A stretch of DNA of 64,000 nucleotides from Bacillota bacterium (GTDB taxonomy: Bacteria > Bacillota > Desulfotomaculia > Desulfotomaculales > VENG01): contig VENG01000024.1 in assembly GCA_009711705.1 (NCBI GenBank), positions 1 through 64,000 on the forward strand, read 5' to 3'. Positions 17,272 through 25,665 of the stretch are shown here, piece by piece. Within the stretch, counting starts at the first letter, position 1; each line of letters starts with the position of its first letter. Position numbers and translations under genes: made by a program. Under the pieces are notes generated by a model. The model saw only the letters and a list, made by a program, of their open reading frames with translations, was not told the DNA's origin and did not search any database.

Positions 17272-19875
17272 ATGATATCCGGGCGAGACAAATACCGTTT
17301 TCTTGTTGAGAACCTGCCGGACGCTTTTGCCTACCACCAGATTGTAACGGACAGCGAAAACAGACCTGTGGACTATATATTTCTTAAAATAAACTCTGCT
17401 TTTGAAGAAATGACAGGTCTTTCCAGGGACAGTGTTATCGGTAAAAAGGTCACAGAGGTACACCCGGATATAAAAGAATCTTCTTTTGACTGGATCGGCA
17501 CCTATGGCAAGGTGGCGTCAACAGGTAAGAGCACCCACTTTGAACAGTACTTTGAGGTGGCGGATCGATGGTACGATATTACCGCCTACAGCGACGAGCC
17601 CGGCTATTTTGCCGTGGTCTTTCGTGATAGCACGGAGAATAAGAAGGTGGAAATGGCACTGCGGGAAAATGAAGCCTTTATTAAGTCCGTCATGGATAAC
17701 CTTCCCATCGGTATCGCTGTAAACTCTGTCGATCCCACTGTAAAATTCGAATACATGAATGATAATTTTTATAATTTTTACCAAACTACAAGAGAAGCCC
17801 TTACCGATACAGACAGTTTTTGGGAGGTTGTTTACGAGGATGCTGAGTTTAGGGAAAAGCTTAAGCAAAGGGTTTTGGAGGATTGTGCCAGCGGTGATCC
17901 GGAGCGAATGCATTGGGAGGATGTTCCGATAACCCGTAAAGGAAAAGAGACATTCTATATAACCGCTAAGAATATCCCGGTACCAGGAAAACCTTTGGTG
18001 ATATCAACAGTATCAGATGTCACCGAACGCAAGAGAGCGGAGAAAGCCCTGCGCGAAAATGAGGAAAACCTTGCCACTACTTTACACTCTATTGGTGACG
18101 CGGTAATTGCAACTGACGAAGAAGGATTAATTGCCAGGATGAATCCTATGGCTGAAAAGCTTTGCGGGTGGCCGTTTTCTGAAGCAAGAGGGAAACCGCT
18201 GGCTGATGTTTTCCGGATAATAGATTCCAAAACCCGCAAACCTGCTTCTAATCCTGTTAAGACAGTTCTGGAAAATGGTGAAGTTATCGGCCTTGCTAAT
18301 CACACTGCTCTCATCTCTAGAGACGGCACCGAATATCAGATTGCCGACAGTGCTGCACCGATAAAGAACTACGACGAAATAATCACCGGTGTAGTATTAG
18401 TCTTTTCTGATGTTAGCGAAGACTATGCTTTAAGGAGAAAAATTGAGGAAAGTGAATTGAGATGGCAGTTTGCACTGGAAGGTTCCGGTGACGGAGTCTG
18501 GGACTTGAATGTTCAGACAGGCCAAGCGTTCTTTTCACGTCAATGGAAGAAAATGCTGGGTTATGAAGAACACGAAATTGGCAATGACATAGAGGAATGG
18601 GACAAAAGAGTTCACCCGGAAGATAAGAGAAAATGCTATGCATTCCTGGAGAAACACTTCAGGGGTGAAACACCGGACTACCAAAACGAGCACCGTATTC
18701 TCTGTAAAAACGGCATCTACAAGTGGATTCTGGCCCGGGGCAAAGTAATCGAGTGGACAGGCGGGGGTGAGCCCCTGCGCGTTATCGGAACTCATACAGA
18801 TATTACCGAACGTAAGCAGACGGAAGAAAAGATTCGATACATGAGCTTCCACGACAGTCTTACGGATCTTTACAACCGAAGATACATGGAAGAAGAGATG
18901 AAAAGGCTCGATGTCGAAAGGCAGCTGCCTATCAGCGTTATCATTTCTGATCTGAACGGCCTCAAATTGGTTAATGACACCTACGGACACAGTGTAGGGG
19001 ATGAGATGCTTAAGCATACGGCGGAAGTCATAAAAAACTCCTGCCGCCAAGAAGATATCATTGCCCGTTGGGGCGGCGACGAATTTGTTATCCTTCTGCC
19101 CCAAACGACAAAAATGGAAGCATTATCAATATGCAAAAGAATTAATTATGCTTGCAGTAAAACATATGTGGAAGATATCCCCATTTCAATAGCCTTAGGC
19201 AGCGAAATTAAGGACAGTGCAGAAAAAAATCTTACTGAGACCTTAAAAGAAGCCGAAGATAATATGTATAAGCACAAGCTTACAGAAAGTCGAAGTGCCA
19301 AAAGTGCGGTTTTAAATAGCCTACTTAAAACACTAGGAGCAAAAAGCCACGAAACAGAAGAGCATACCAGGCGCATGCAGGATGTGGCTCTGAAAATCGG
19401 TGAGAAAGTTGAGCTTCCCGATTCAGAGCTACACCGGTTAGGCATATTAACTACACTGCACGATATTGGGAAAATTAATATTCCTGAAAACATTTTGATA
19501 AAAAAAGAGGCTTTAACGCAAGAGGAATGGGAGATTATCAAAAAGCACCCGGAAATAGGATACCGCATAGCCCGTTCAACGGAAGAGTTCAGCCATGTCG
19601 CCGAAGACATTTTAGCCCACCATGAACGCTGGGATGGTTCGGGATACCCACGCGGATTAAAAGGTAAGGAGATAACATTGCTGGCTCGCATCACAGCTAT
19701 CGCCGATGCTTACGAGGTAATGACAAATGGAAGACCGTACAGAAAAGCACTACCCCAAAGCGAAGTTATCACGGAATTAAAAAGGTGTGCCGGGACACAT
19801 TTTGATCCCGATTTGATAGAAGTTTTTCTTTGTTTACACGAGGAGAGTGTAAACAATTCGGACCGCCCCGGTTGA
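17272..19875 (+). CDS. Multi-PAS GGDEF / HD-GYP cyclic-di-GMP enzyme
   Basis: This 867-aa soluble protein has four PAS-like domains (about 5-125, 130-250, 265-385 and 395-520), a GGDEF domain and a C-terminal HD-GYP domain. The GGDEF signature (RWGGDEF, about 601-605) is intact. An RQED sequence five residues before it fits the RxxD inhibitory site. The HD-GYP residues are TLHDIGKINIPE (about 730) and HHERWDGSGYPRG (about 785-797). Both diguanylate cyclase and c-di-GMP phosphodiesterase activities are therefore possible, with PAS domains setting the balance. No membrane segment is visible. The start at 17272 follows AAAGGAGAG; an earlier in-frame ATG at 17224 lacks a site. It stands alone. 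Confidence 0.93.
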   Translation: MISGRDKYRFLVENLPDAFAYHQIVTDSENRPVDYIFLKINSAFEEMTGLSRDSVIGKKVTEVHPDIKESSFDWIGTYGKVASTGKSTHFEQYFEVADRWYDITAYSDEPGYFAVVFRDSTENKKVEMALRENEAFIKSVMDNLPIGIAVNSVDPTVKFEYMNDNFYNFYQTTREALTDTDSFWEVVYEDAEFREKLKQRVLEDCASGDPERMHWEDVPITRKGKETFYITAKNIPVPGKPLVISTVSDVTERKRAEKALRENEENLATTLHSIGDAVIATDEEGLIARMNPMAEKLCGWPFSEARGKPLADVFRIIDSKTRKPASNPVKTVLENGEVIGLANHTALISRDGTEYQIADSAAPIKNYDEIITGVVLVFSDVSEDYALRRKIEESELRWQFALEGSGDGVWDLNVQTGQAFFSRQWKKMLGYEEHEIGNDIEEWDKRVHPEDKRKCYAFLEKHFRGETPDYQNEHRILCKNGIYKWILARGKVIEWTGGGEPLRVIGTHTDITERKQTEEKIRYMSFHDSLTDLYNRRYMEEEMKRLDVERQLPISVIISDLNGLKLVNDTYGHSVGDEMLKHTAEVIKNSCRQEDIIARWGGDEFVILLPQTTKMEALSICKRINYACSKTYVEDIPISIALGSEIKDSAEKNLTETLKEAEDNMYKHKLTESRSAKSAVLNSLLKTLGAKSHETEEHTRRMQDVALKIGEKVELPDSELHRLGILTTLHDIGKINIPENILIKKEALTQEEWEIIKKHPEIGYRIARSTEEFSHVAEDILAHHERWDGSGYPRGLKGKEITLLARITAIADAYEVMTNGRPYRKALPQSEVITELKRCAGTHFDPDLIEVFLCLHEESVNNSDRPG

Positions 19876-19901
19876 TACATCATTCCAACTGGTAAGAAAC
19901 T

Positions 19902-20064
19902 TCAGTGCTGTTCCTGCAGATCCCAATTTCCGTTAAAGAAGGAACACACTGCAGCTGTGATTATAACTACCTTATTAATTCTTTCCTGCTCGTCATATGA
20001 CTGATCCTCCAGTTTGGCCACACTCTGTGGCCAGGTTTTCCTTCATTTCGTTAAATTTACTCAT
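19902..20064 (-). pseudogene. Possible frameshifted small gene
   Basis: From an ATG at 20064 the minus strand reads MSKFNEMKENLATE. After one extra base near 20025 it continues KLEDQSYDEQERINKVVIITAAV to a TGA at 19902. Joined, it would be a 53-aa protein with a charged N-terminus and a short hydrophobic C-terminal helix. The ribosome binding site (GGGGAACAACA) is modest. I do not recognise the family. It may equally be noise; the rest of 19876-20187 holds only the dinB promoter. Confidence 0.3.
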
Positions 20065-20122
20065 TGTTGTTCCCCATCATCTAAAAGCCCTCGTATTCAC
20101 TCGCGAGTCCAAATTACACCAG

Positions 20123-20171
20123 TTGATTCTCGTCCCCAAAACCACTATAATTAATACCAAACATTAGTTCT
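20123..20171 (+). promoter_or_regulatory. dinB promoter with LexA/DinR-type operator
   Basis: TTGATT at 20123-20128 and TATAAT at 20146-20151 are separated by exactly 17 bases. At 20158-20171, where transcription should begin, lies CAAACATTAGTTCT, which matches the Gram-positive LexA consensus CGAACNNNNGTTCG at eight of ten defined positions. This placement would let LexA block initiation, giving SOS control of dinB. Confidence 0.7.
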
Positions 20172-20187
20172 GTGGATTGGTGATTAT

Positions 20188-21381
20188 ATGAAGCGAGTTA
20201 TCTTACTAGCTGATATGAATAGCTTTTTTGCCAGCTGCCACCAGGCTTTACAAACCGAATTAAAAAATGAAAAAGTTATTGTTGCCGGCGACCCCAAAAA
20301 GAGGACCGGGATCGTTCTGGCTGCATCATACCCGGCAAAAGACTTGGGCGTTAAGACGGGTATGCCAATGTGGGAGGCCCGCCAACTCTGTCCCGACGGA
20401 CACTTTTTTAAACCGGATTACCAGCTCTATGTAGACTTTTCCACCAGGATACTGCATATCATGCGGGACATAACAGATCTGGTGGAACCCTTTTCTATAG
20501 ACGAAGCCTTCGCTGACGTTACAGGTGTTACCGACCTCTGGGGCCTGCCGGAAGTTACTGCAAAAATGCTAAAAGAACGTATTAAAAATGACGTAGGTGT
20601 ACTATGCAGCGTGGGTATCGGTCCGAATAAGCTAATAGCAAAAATGGCAGCCGGGGTACAAAAACCCAATGGCCTGACCATGGTTGCGGATATTGAGGAA
20701 TTTAAGCAAATCTTTTGGCCCAAGCCCGTTAGAAAACTATTCGGCGTTGGCTCCCGGTACGAAAAGCATCTTTACAACTGTAACGTACATACCATTGGGG
20801 ACCTGGCAAATTTTCCGGTGCAATATCTTAAAAAACGGTGGGGTAAAAACGGTCAATTGCTCTGGCACCTTGCCAATGGGGTAGACAATAGCCCGGTGGT
20901 ACCCACATCATTGGATACTTGTAAAAGCATCGGCCAGCAAAAGACCTTACCCCGGGACCTGCAGGGTTTTGAAAGAATCAAAGTTGTCATGCTGGAATTG
21001 AGCGAGGCAATCGCCCGGCGCGTGCGCCAGGGGAATTATATTGGCCGCACCGTGAGTTTAACCCTACGTGACCCCCAGCTCCGTTTTTTCTCCCGGTCGC
21101 AAAGCATGTCCCAGTACACTGACCTGGCCGATGAAATTTACTTCACCGCTTGCGGCATCTTACAAAAGCACTGGGAAGAGGAGTGGCCAGTCCGCCTGGT
21201 GGGAATAACATTTAGCAATTTAATTCCAAAAGACCACTTTCAATACGATATCTTTGGTGAACGAATCCGTCTTTCCCGAATTTCACGGGCATGCGACCGG
21301 ATAAAAGATAGGTTTGGAGAGACAGCAATCATGAGGGGAGTATCCCTGACAGAAGGGAGCATCAATCGTGGGACGCGATAA
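20188..21381 (+). CDS. dinB: Y-family DNA polymerase IV (DinB/UmuC type)
   Basis: This 397-aa error-prone translesion polymerase has the catalytic acidic residues in LLADMNSFFASCHQ and in FSIDEAFADVTG. The little-finger-like C-terminal part follows the GIGPNKLIAKMAA and FGVGSRYEKHL helix-hairpin-helix region. It inserts nucleotides opposite damaged bases. The promoter carries a LexA-type box, so induction by DNA damage is expected. The following small gene starts inside its last codons. The length fits the UvrX/YqjW-like DinB group of Firmicutes. Confidence 0.94.
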   Translation: MKRVILLADMNSFFASCHQALQTELKNEKVIVAGDPKKRTGIVLAASYPAKDLGVKTGMPMWEARQLCPDGHFFKPDYQLYVDFSTRILHIMRDITDLVEPFSIDEAFADVTGVTDLWGLPEVTAKMLKERIKNDVGVLCSVGIGPNKLIAKMAAGVQKPNGLTMVADIEEFKQIFWPKPVRKLFGVGSRYEKHLYNCNVHTIGDLANFPVQYLKKRWGKNGQLLWHLANGVDNSPVVPTSLDTCKSIGQQKTLPRDLQGFERIKVVMLELSEAIARRVRQGNYIGRTVSLTLRDPQLRFFSRSQSMSQYTDLADEIYFTACGILQKHWEEEWPVRLVGITFSNLIPKDHFQYDIFGERIRLSRISRACDRIKDRFGETAIMRGVSLTEGSINRGTR

Positions 21382-21670
21382 TGTTTTATGGGAAAAACAT
21401 CGCATTTACTTGCCTGAAATGCGCCAAAGAGCCGTCCACCGGTGCAAACACTGCAAATTCTTTGTGCAAATACAGGGCAAGCAGGAAGTCAGAACCGGCT
21501 GCCTTAAAAATATTAAGGCTTACTACGGCTTAGGAAAAAGAGTACCGGGGGTAATACCCATCATGGAGGTAATTAAGCGAGTGGGCCTTGAAGGGTTGGA
21601 GGAATGCTTAAAAAATAACAATCCAGAGGCCCAGAGCTGTGGCAAATTTCAATTGAAGGCCAATCAATAG
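21368..21670 (+). CDS. Small cysteine-containing protein coupled to dinB
   Basis: This 100-aa protein starts with GTG at 21368 and overlaps dinB by 14 bases, so it is translated from the same SOS-controlled mRNA. It has HRCKHCKFF, then a third cysteine in VRTGCLKN and a fourth in EECLKNN, with one more in AQSCGKF; the CXXC pair suggests a metal site. I do not recognise a named family. Coupling suggests an accessory role in mutagenic repair or its control, which is inference. Confidence 0.7.
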   Translation: MGRDNVLWEKHRIYLPEMRQRAVHRCKHCKFFVQIQGKQEVRTGCLKNIKAYYGLGKRVPGVIPIMEVIKRVGLEGLEECLKNNNPEAQSCGKFQLKANQ

Positions 21671-21674
21671 CATA

Positions 21675-21788
21675 GCAAGTGGGGGACGGTTCTTGCTTGC
21701 CCTGTGCGGAACCCGTGTTTGGTATAGTTGGCGAAAGTTTGGGAGGGTTTGTCCCTCCTGGCTTCGCCGATTTTTGTTATTTGCTTCC
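21675..21788 (+). repeat. REP-like element, copy A
   Basis: An approximately 113-bp element beginning GCAAGTGGGGGACGGTTCTTG and holding GGGAGGGTTTGTCCCTCC and GGCTTCGCC hairpin pieces. It recurs in the same orientation at 24176-24289 with about a dozen differences; a short third copy lies at 26014-26045. Copies A and B bracket nhaB. The opposite strand gives open frames with a shared NRRSQEGQ..HRASKNRP string, which reflect the repeat and not a protein family. Confidence 0.8.
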
Positions 21789-22139
21789 ATATATCTTTTT
21801 GGCTCGTTTTTGGACAAGTTTGGTGACACGTGCCACCAAACTGTCACCAATTCAGTAACAGCATTAGTCAGCAGAAAAGAGCATCTCAAGAACTTCCATT
21901 GGAAATTGGAGCAGTGAACTGTATAATGGTTATACTATTAATATCTCTGAAACCAGAAACAATGCCATCAGATATGGAATTAAACAACCCAAAGGGCTGC
22001 CAATGCTCATAACTGTATTCCTTAGTGTTGGATAGATTTGGAGAAAATTTATTAGGTGTTTTAGATCGAGAAATAGTAATCCGGCTTATTTTTTCTAGAC
22101 AAATAACTAACAATTTGATACAATAATCCATATTACGTG

Positions 22140-22214
22140 TTGTGCCAAGTTTGGCACAAGGAATTCGGACTACTGGGGGGGGTAGCCTTTAATAAGGCTA
22201 TGCCCCTTTTTTTT
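22140..22214 (+). terminator. Palindrome followed by intrinsic terminator, unknown transcript
   Basis: A 20-bp palindrome TTGTGCCAA-GT-TTGGCACAA (22140-22159) is followed by the stem GGGGTAGCCTT / AAGGCTATGCCCC (22179-22206) and a run of eight T. No gene ends here: 21789-22139 contains only short broken frames. It could end a small RNA or act as an attenuator ahead of nhaB. The interval 22215-22530 shows no further gene and presumably holds the nhaB promoter. Confidence 0.65.
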
Positions 22215-22530
22215 GTTGTCCTTTTTTGTTTGTTCTGACACTATAAATAGGGGGTGAATATTTCCCTGTTTTGGGCAAAGTTCACGGAAAAGTTGGTAAC
22301 AAGAGAGTTGCCATTCGATATAGCAGCTCTTATCTTCGCAAGTTCTATCTTAATAATTATTGGTTTTAATCCAAAACAAGTTTCTTAGATTACAATCGTG
22401 TGGAGTGATATACAGGTCTAGTAGCGATAGTGAATTCAAAGATAAATATGTTAATGCGGCACTACAGTGACTGATTGACCTGTGAATATCTGGTAGGCCT
22501 TATAAATTTCTCATTTTGGAGGTGTGTCAT

Positions 22531-24063
22531 ATGGATCCTCAGGCTGTTACCGGAAAAGCGAAACAGATGGGTTTCGGACAAGCATGCAAAGCAAATTTTC
22601 TGGGTAACGCTCCGGACTGGTACAAAGCAACAATTCTCGCTTTTCTGGTGTTGAACCCTATTTTGATGCTTACCGTCGGTAAGTACGTTACCGGTTGGGT
22701 GTTGATTGTCGAATTTATCTTTACTCTTGCAATGGCGCTAAAATGTTATCCGCTCCCTGCAGGTGGACTTCTTGCAATCGAAGCCGTTGTACTCGGGCTT
22801 ACTAACCCGTATACGATCTATCAGGAAGTTGAAATGAACCTCCCGGTTATTTTGCTTCTGATGTTCATGGTTGCCGGGATCTATTTTATGAAAGAAGGTC
22901 TTGTGTTCCTGTTTTCCAAGATCCTTACCAAAGTACGCTCCAAAGTCGCGCTTGCATTCCTGTTCTCTTTAATGGGTGCATTTCTTTCAGCTTTTCTGGA
23001 TGCGCTAACCGTAACGGCGGTGATTATCGCCGTGGCATATGGATTTTACAACATCTTCCACAAGTTTGCTTCCAGCGAAAAAGTATTAGAAAAATATGAC
23101 GTTAATCACGACCATATTGTTGATGACACATATAGGGAGGACCTGAACCAGTACCGTGGTTTTCTGCGCAATCTTATGATGCATGGTGCTGTGGGTACTG
23201 CGCTGGGCGGAGCAACAACTATAGTTGGTGAACCGCAGAACCTACTGATCGGCACCATTATGGAATGGCACTTCGTTGATTTCTTTTTACACAGCGCACC
23301 TGTGTCTATCCCGGTACTGATCGTTGGTCTTCTGACCTGCATTACCCTTGAAGTCACCAAGTTTTGGGGGTACGGCTATCAGCTTCCTGATACTGTTCGA
23401 AAGGTTATGGAAGAAGACGTAAAAGCTAAAGATGCTAAGATGGATGCTCGCGGACGTGCACGCATGATAATTATGGCTGTATGCGGCGTTCTGTTGGTTA
23501 TCGCCCTGGGGTTGCACCTGGCAGAAGTCGGTATTATTGGTCTGATGATTATCATCCTGCTTACCGCTTTCAACGGGGTTATTAAAGAAGAAAAAATCGG
23601 TCATGCGTTTGAAGAAGCACTGCCGTTTACTGCGTTGCTGGTCGTATTTTTTGGCATCGTCGCGGTTATTCATGACCAGCATCTGTTTAAGCCGATCATT
23701 CAGTGGGTACTGAACATGGATGGACAGAATCAGCTTGTCGCTTTCTTTATGGCAAACGGTATCCTTTCTATGATCAGTGATAACGTATTTGTTGCTACCG
23801 TATATATGAATGAAACACAGCAAGCGTTTAAAGCTGGAGGCATTGCACTGGAACAATATCAAAAGATGGCAGTTTCAATCAACATGGGTACAAACATCCC
23901 TTCCGTTGCTACACCAAACGGTCAGGCGGCGTTCCTGTTCCTGTTAACCTCTGCACTTGCTCCACTGATTCGCCTGTCTTATATGGAAATGGTGAAACTG
24001 GCTCTGCCATACTGCATCGTTATGTCTGTTACAGGTTTACTGGCAACAATGTACCTGTTGTAA
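22531..24063 (+). CDS. nhaB: Na+/H+ antiporter, NhaB family
   Basis: This 510-aa polytopic membrane protein is close in length and sequence to Escherichia coli NhaB. Landmarks are EFIFTLAMALKCYPL, LLLMFMVAGIYFMK, FLSAFLDALTV, the GEPQNL segment, ISDNVFVAT and SVATPNGQAAFLF. NhaB exchanges cytoplasmic Na+ for external H+ for sodium and pH homeostasis. ATG at 22531 follows TTGGAGGTG; an in-frame TTG at 22516 lies within the ribosome binding site and is rejected. It is a single gene with its own terminator. From general knowledge NhaB is mainly a gammaproteobacterial protein, so its presence here between two direct REP-like copies suggests acquisition. Confidence 0.95.
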   Translation: MDPQAVTGKAKQMGFGQACKANFLGNAPDWYKATILAFLVLNPILMLTVGKYVTGWVLIVEFIFTLAMALKCYPLPAGGLLAIEAVVLGLTNPYTIYQEVEMNLPVILLLMFMVAGIYFMKEGLVFLFSKILTKVRSKVALAFLFSLMGAFLSAFLDALTVTAVIIAVAYGFYNIFHKFASSEKVLEKYDVNHDHIVDDTYREDLNQYRGFLRNLMMHGAVGTALGGATTIVGEPQNLLIGTIMEWHFVDFFLHSAPVSIPVLIVGLLTCITLEVTKFWGYGYQLPDTVRKVMEEDVKAKDAKMDARGRARMIIMAVCGVLLVIALGLHLAEVGIIGLMIIILLTAFNGVIKEEKIGHAFEEALPFTALLVVFFGIVAVIHDQHLFKPIIQWVLNMDGQNQLVAFFMANGILSMISDNVFVATVYMNETQQAFKAGGIALEQYQKMAVSINMGTNIPSVATPNGQAAFLFLLTSALAPLIRLSYMEMVKLALPYCIVMSVTGLLATMYLL

Positions 24064-24117
24064 TCTAAAAGTATATCATTTAAAAACGAATCATGAAATT
24101 AACATCACTTATCAAGC

Positions 24118-24150
24118 AAAAGAGAGTGTCCTATGCGGACACTCTCTTTT
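24118..24150 (+). terminator. nhaB terminator
   Basis: Perfect stem AAAAGAGAGTGTCC / GGACACTCTCTTTT with a 5-base loop, 55 bases after the nhaB stop. It has A- and T-runs on the two sides, so it may work in both directions. Confidence 0.88.
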
Positions 24151-24175
24151 AACATTCTCAAGCCTATTATGCAAA

Positions 24176-24289
24176 GCAAGTGGGGACGGTTCTTGCTTGC
24201 CCTATGCAGAACTTGTGTTTGGCATAGTTGGCGAAAGTTTGGGAGGGCTTGTCCCTCCTGGCTTCGCCGGTTTTGGTAATTTGCCTCAA
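24176..24289 (+). repeat. REP-like element, copy B
   Basis: Direct copy of 21675-21788, opening GCAAGTGGGGACGGTTCTTG and ending after GGCTTCGCCGG. With copy A it brackets nhaB and its terminator, so recombination between the copies could excise the gene. Confidence 0.8.
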
Positions 24290-24390
24290 ATTGCGCACGA
24301 ATTGAAACACCTACCATCTACTTCAGGTATATAATATGCCTTCGTATGCTCCGGGGACGACTTAAGCTCTTCTGCACGACCTTTTAATCT

Positions 24391-24520
24391 GTTTCAATTT
24401 CCTTACGGGAATTATTTTTGTTTAGACTGCGGGCCATTGGAGGCCTTGCGTCCCAAGGGCTTCAATGGCAATTTGCGATAACCCCGGGGTTTTTTGCACA
24501 CCAGAGGTTCTCGATGTCTG
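24391..24520 (-). CRISPR. Remnant of a third CRISPR locus (single repeat plus leader)
   Basis: At 24391-24427 the plus strand reads GTTTCAATTTCC..GTTTAGAC. On the minus strand this is a 37-nt unit starting GTCTAAAC and ending ATTGAAAC, the look of a CRISPR repeat of another subtype. No second copy follows on the left. To the right lies a leader-like stretch with an inverted repeat (GCCATTGGAGGCC 24433 / GGGCTTCAATGGC 24458). After it comes CGATAACC (24476) / GGTTCTCG (24506) around CCGGGGTTTTTTGCAC, the same layout as the dyads of leaders 1 and 2. I read it as a decayed, one-repeat locus. Confidence 0.55.
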
Positions 24521-24617
24521 ACAATTTAAAAATTTTCACTATCATTAGCATCTCACCATCATTCGTTTATGATTTCACCTTACAATTATTATTAAACAAG
24601 TATAACCTTTTAAATTT

Positions 24618-25200
24618 TTAGTCACCATATAACTCACACCAGCCCCGGGCGATTTCAATCATTTGGCTTCTAAGCCATTCCGGCTCTAGCACCTCGGCGA
24701 CGAGCCGAAGGATAGTAGCCATTTGGAGAAGTTGTGAACCCCATAGATCTTGCCGTGGTACTCCAGCGACCCGTCTTCCAACTGCACCGGATCGGGCAAA
24801 TCCGGATGGTTCAATAATATTGTATAACAAAGTGGCGGGCCAATCGGAGTTTGCCCGCTGGCTGAGGGGTTATGGGGACGCCGCTCAAATAATGGAACCG
24901 GAATGCCACAGCGTAAATGAGGCAGGGAAGCAAGGTCTACCACTTCCAAACCGGTGGCAGTGTAGCCAATAGGGACCGGCAAATCCATCTTTTTGAGATA
25001 CGGCGCTGGGTCCCATTTGTACGGGTAATAGCTTTCCAGAGTTCTATCCGTAATGTTCAGGTGCAAATATCTGCCTTTCCTCTCAATGGATACTTCCCGC
25101 CGGCAAGCATCGGCAAAGTAATGTTGCTTCCGTGTTATATCATCGAAGGATACTCCGGGCTGCAGGGTAAAGATCAAATGCCAGCCGGAGGTGCAAAAGA
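24618..25200 (-). pseudogene. Truncated, frameshifted FtsK/SpoIIIE-like gene
   Basis: The minus-strand frame ending at 24686 contains LQPGVSFDDITRKQ, RREVSIERKGRY and PIGYTATGLEVVDLASLPHL. This is the stretch that precedes the Walker A motif in FtsK-like translocases of integrative elements. Here LPHL is followed by unrelated sequence and no Walker A, so an internal part has been lost. A second frame ending at 24618 takes over near the KIYGVHN / ATILRLVAEVLEPEW region, implying a frameshift around 24720-24740. The 5' end is also missing or runs into 25201. It is probably debris of a conjugative element. Confidence 0.55.
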
Positions 25201-25314
25201 ATGAGTATAATCTATAATTCCCCCAATAAAGACTACAGCAAGGAAAATTTTGATCTTCAAAAAGCCGCTCAGGACACCGCCAAACAGGCCAGCGAAAACA
25301 AGGACCGGGGTTAA
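25201..25314 (+). CDS. Possible small protein of 37 aa
   Basis: An ATG at 25201, eight bases after GGAGGTG, opens a 37-codon frame beginning MSIIYNSPNKDYSKENFD and ending QASENKDRG. It is polar, with no cysteine or hydrophobic segment. I do not recognise it. It lies opposite the broken 5' end of the FtsK-like remnant and could be a gene fragment. Confidence 0.35.
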   Translation: MSIIYNSPNKDYSKENFDLQKAAQDTAKQASENKDRG

Positions 25315-25477
25315 TTCCTCTCTGGTCTTTTATTTTTCGACAAAGCCTTTTAAATAATCACATCTGCCAGTTAAATAACTATGAATAATGGCAAGAATGG
25401 TAAGAAGAAACTTGTCCACACAAATGGAAGGTGATAAACTAATGAGAAACAAGAAAGATAGAAAGAGGAGGGTTAGT

Positions 25478-25654
25478 ATGCCTGAAGCAACTAACATCCA
25501 AAGGAGAAAGGGTAAAAATAAACCGGTATCAATGAGGGTAGCTGCCACTAAGTCCCTTTTGGCAGACAAAAAAGCCATGCGTCAAGTTGACCAGGGCCGC
25601 AAGGAAGCTCGATCGGGAGATACCATTTCTTTAGAAGATTTCTTAAATAAATAG
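25478..25654 (+). CDS. Antitoxin-like small protein
   Basis: A 58-aa basic protein, MPEATNIQRRKGKNKPVSM at the start and SGDTISLEDFLNK at the end. The ISLEDFL tail resembles the C-terminal toxin-binding part of RelB/ParD-like antitoxins. ATG at 25478 follows AGGAGGGTTAGT; the frame is open further upstream without a good site. It lies 11 bases before a RelE/ParE-type toxin, so an antitoxin role is inferred mainly from context. Autoregulation of the promoter would be expected. Confidence 0.65.
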   Translation: MPEATNIQRRKGKNKPVSMRVAATKSLLADKKAMRQVDQGRKEARSGDTISLEDFLNK

Positions 25655-25665
25655 CCTAGTTAAAT

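Noticed and set aside
21608..21889. Protein-like frame with NRRSQEGQ and HRASKNRP, also seen near 24105-24317 and 25813-26055
   Set aside because: Similarity between the frames comes from the REP-like DNA repeat; flanking residues are unrelated and there is no ribosome binding site.
22151..22170. Sigma-54 promoter (TTGGCAC) upstream of nhaB
   Set aside because: The -12 GC element is missing at the required distance; TTGGCAC is simply one arm of a palindrome.
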